A stretch of 64,000 bases of DNA. Origin: Pontederia crassipes (taxonomy: Eukaryota; Streptophyta; Magnoliopsida; Commelinales; Pontederiaceae). The position numbers and the translations under genes are program-made. The notes under the pieces are model-generated. The model saw only the letters and a program-made list of their open reading frames with translations, made no database searches and was not told the DNA's origin. The stretch is taken from assembly GCA_030549335.1 (NCBI GenBank), contig JAUKPH010000027.1, positions 434,001 to 498,000 on the forward strand, in the 5' to 3' direction. The first letter of the stretch is position 1. Each line of letters begins with the position of its first letter. Positions 61,782 to 64,000 of this stretch are shown here, one piece after another.

Positions 61782-64000
61782 CCAAAAAGAAATTATCTAT
61801 TGATGGATAAAGTAGGGTAGTCCCGATACATGATATTGACAAGCCCTAACGGAGGGGTTTCCATCAAAAAATATTTGAGTCTAGACTACGGCCTAGACGA
61901 GACAAAAAATTAACAACTTAGTTATATTCACGATAAATGTGTTTACATCTGAATTCATGTAGCAGTGAAATGTGGTGCCAGATGTTCCGCATGATGTTAA
62001 GAATACGTCACGGACAAAGGGAGGTCTTGGTGACAATCTTGGCAAACATTTCAGAGTCGATACCACAATCCACCCGCCTATAGATTCGTTGAGTACAGTG
62101 ACCGATGCCCTCAAGTAGTGTCAATGCCTCCATTTCCAAGGCCGAATTTCCAATGTTTTTTCTAGCAATTGCAAAAAGAAGATTTCAGTGAGTGGAGCGG
62201 ATAATAAAACTAATACCCCCGGAGGTCTCAGATCTGACGTATGATCTGTTTGAGTTGAAGCTAACCCAACTCAACACAAGAGCTCCCACTAGACCCGACG
62301 GGGGGAGAGGGTGGTACGTGCCTCAGACCTTGTTTTCATCATATTCATTATGGCCAGCAAGGGCCCTCTCCCACACAACCGAGGCGGTAGTAATCTTGGA
62401 CTGGAAATGTGCTTCGTTCCATGAAAGCCAAATGTTCAAAAAAGTAAAAGTAAAAAAGTGATCTCAGTGAGGATTTCGAGGCTCGAGATCCCCACCTTCC
62501 TCGATCCAACTTTCAGATGCCCAGGAGTCACGCATTGTAAACTAATGTAAAGTAGTTTGTGAGAAGAGCTACCAAATGTTTCATGTTAAGGAATAATAAA
62601 AAAATGTGTGCCATGGTCTCGACGGAGGGTCCACACAAGGCACGTGACGGGTTAATAGAAGAGTTAAAATGAGTAAGAAGATTAAGAGTTAGTAAACATT
62701 TATGCAAAAATTTCCATAGGAAAAATTTAACTTTTTGCGAAATGCAGAGATGCCAAATCATAGTCCACGATGTGGAGTTGCCCTGCCGCATAAGAACTTA
62801 TAGGTACTCGAGGTGGAGACATAGCCAAGAGGGTCCATGCGCTAGATCCACTGGTCATCATCGATGGAGAGGGGTAGGCTCAACTCAGAAATGCATGAGG
62901 CTAGAGGGAACCGAAGTAAGTAGAAAGTATAATTGAGGATTCCAAGCATAATTAACTATGAGATCCGAGACTTTCAGCTCCTTGAGTGGCTCATTAACAT
63001 TTACATACGTAGGCATAAGGTTGAGAGGTGTGGTGAATGTCCATGGGTCATGCATGATAGAGGTGGTGTATCTGTTACCTATGTGGCGCGTGATGCCATC
63101 ACAGATCTCATAGTTTTCCAGCTCCAAGCCAGGGCATGATTAAAGTAGAGAAACCCATGGGTGCAAGTTGTCATACTTATTCGTTATTAGTTTTGTTCAT
63201 ACAGTATCTGATCCATTTAAAATTTCAACAACTTTTTTAGCCATTAAAGATGTTTTAATCAAGTTCATATTGTGTATTCCCAGTTCACCCATGGAGGTTG
63301 GAAGTTGGACCGTGAGCCAGCCAATCAGATGGATCCCTTTACCATTTTGCATGGAAGACCAGAGGAATTTTCGTGACAGCTCTTCAAGCATGGCAACAGT
63401 GGAACCAAAAACATGGGTAGAGGCAAAAACATGCGAAGGAAGGGAATAAATAATAGATTTAATCAGTGTTGTTCTACCATTTAGCAATTTATCTTTCCAT
63501 CCAGAGAGTTTGTTTGTTACTTACCTTGTCAATCAATAGATGTTGCTTACCCACCATCTGTTTAGACACACCAAAATGTATAAATGAAAAAGAGCCAACA
63601 TTAATATGGAGAGAGTTCCCAATGGCTTGTATGCGATGAAGGCACAGGCGAGGTGGAAGGTAGACATGTGATTTAGCTGAATTTATAATCTGGTTAGTGA
63701 GGGCGTCGTATTGTTTAAGTATCCTGATAATATTTTTACAGTTCTTTGTGATTGTGGTAGTCAAAATAATAAGATCATCAACATATACAAGTGATTGGAG
63801 GTGAAGTTTTTTTATTCTGAAAGGCTGGATACTCCCGATTACGGAATGATGGTTTAACAGAGATGATAGCACTTGGGTGACCATGACAAATAGATACGGT
63901 GAAAGTGGATCACCCTTCTAACTCCTTTATTATCACGGACGTGATCCACAAATATCATTTATATGTAATCGTGTATCTAATTAGCATATTAAGTTATTAT
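61782..64000 (-). mobile_element. L1-type LINE, 3' part of ORF2, decayed
   Basis: The minus strand carries the second half of an L1 ORF2 that enters from beyond the window end. Reverse transcriptase with YVDDLIIL (near 63780) and a QIINSAKSHVYLP stretch is followed by the post-RT linker (GRTTLIKSIIYSLPSHVFAS, RKFLWSS) and a HDPWTFTTPLNLMPTYVNV segment. Then come zf-RVT (LCISQKVKFFLWKFLHKCL) and the end of RNase H (DVNTFIVNITKLL near 61930). A short T run at about 61775-61780 may be the tail. Frames are interrupted several times. It belongs to a different subfamily from the 20-33 kb pair, judging by protein divergence. Confidence 0.88.

Overview
The window is nuclear DNA of a flowering plant. 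It has spliced genes with GT-AG introns, GC-rich coding exons in very AT-rich intergenic DNA, plant L1 LINEs carrying a C-terminal RNase H, Ty1/copia relics, CACTA, Mutator-like and Tourist-like DNA elements. The strong GC contrast of the FAD2 and NPF exons would fit a non-grass monocot, but that is an inference and no species is named.

Only three host protein genes are supported. (1) A short intronless VQ-motif gene at 17536-18039 (+), probably a nuclear WRKY/MAPK-linked regulator. (2) A FAD2-type microsomal oleate (delta-12) desaturase at 44689-45870 (-), with an intronless CDS and what looks like the classical long intron in its 5' leader (about 45891-47106). (3) An NRT1/PTR family transporter of the NPF7.2/NPF7.3 type (NRT1.8/NRT1.5-like) at 53054-55128 (-). 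Its four coding exons join with consistent phase into a 594-residue protein. These genes do not form a pathway together.

Layout. 1-2990: broken copia internal region. 3005-4118: LTR relic. 4790-5790: a noncoding block that recurs at 48640-49745. 8193-9797: Mutator-like element with about 170-bp TIRs, a 9-bp target duplication and a GC-rich interior (Pack-MULE-like). 9850-10720: copia gag/LTR relic. 11242-12874: non-autonomous CACTA element with a TCA target duplication. 15085-15385: GC-rich promoter-like island with no gene after it. 17.4-18.0 kb: VQ gene. 18762-19339: Tourist-like MITE. 20.14-26.21 kb (+) and 26.85-33.02 kb (-): two near full-length L1 LINEs, tail to tail. 33.4-38.2 kb: MITEs and a solo LTR. 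38639-43056: gag-only LTR element with both LTRs. 44.7-47.3 kb: FAD2. 51147-51640: CACTA end. 53.0-56.6 kb: NPF gene and leader. 57750-60395: one MITE family present twice in inverted orientation. 60560-60945: possible organellar insert. 61782-64000: 3' part of a third L1 (-) that runs off the window.

Most of the sequence is transposon-derived or AT-rich DNA without features. I found no clear undescribed system. The best leads are the Pack-MULE-like cargo, the duplicated 1-kb noncoding block, the orphan promoter-like island, the inverted MITE pair, and the hairpin upstream of FAD2. No tRNA, rRNA or CRISPR array was recognised.
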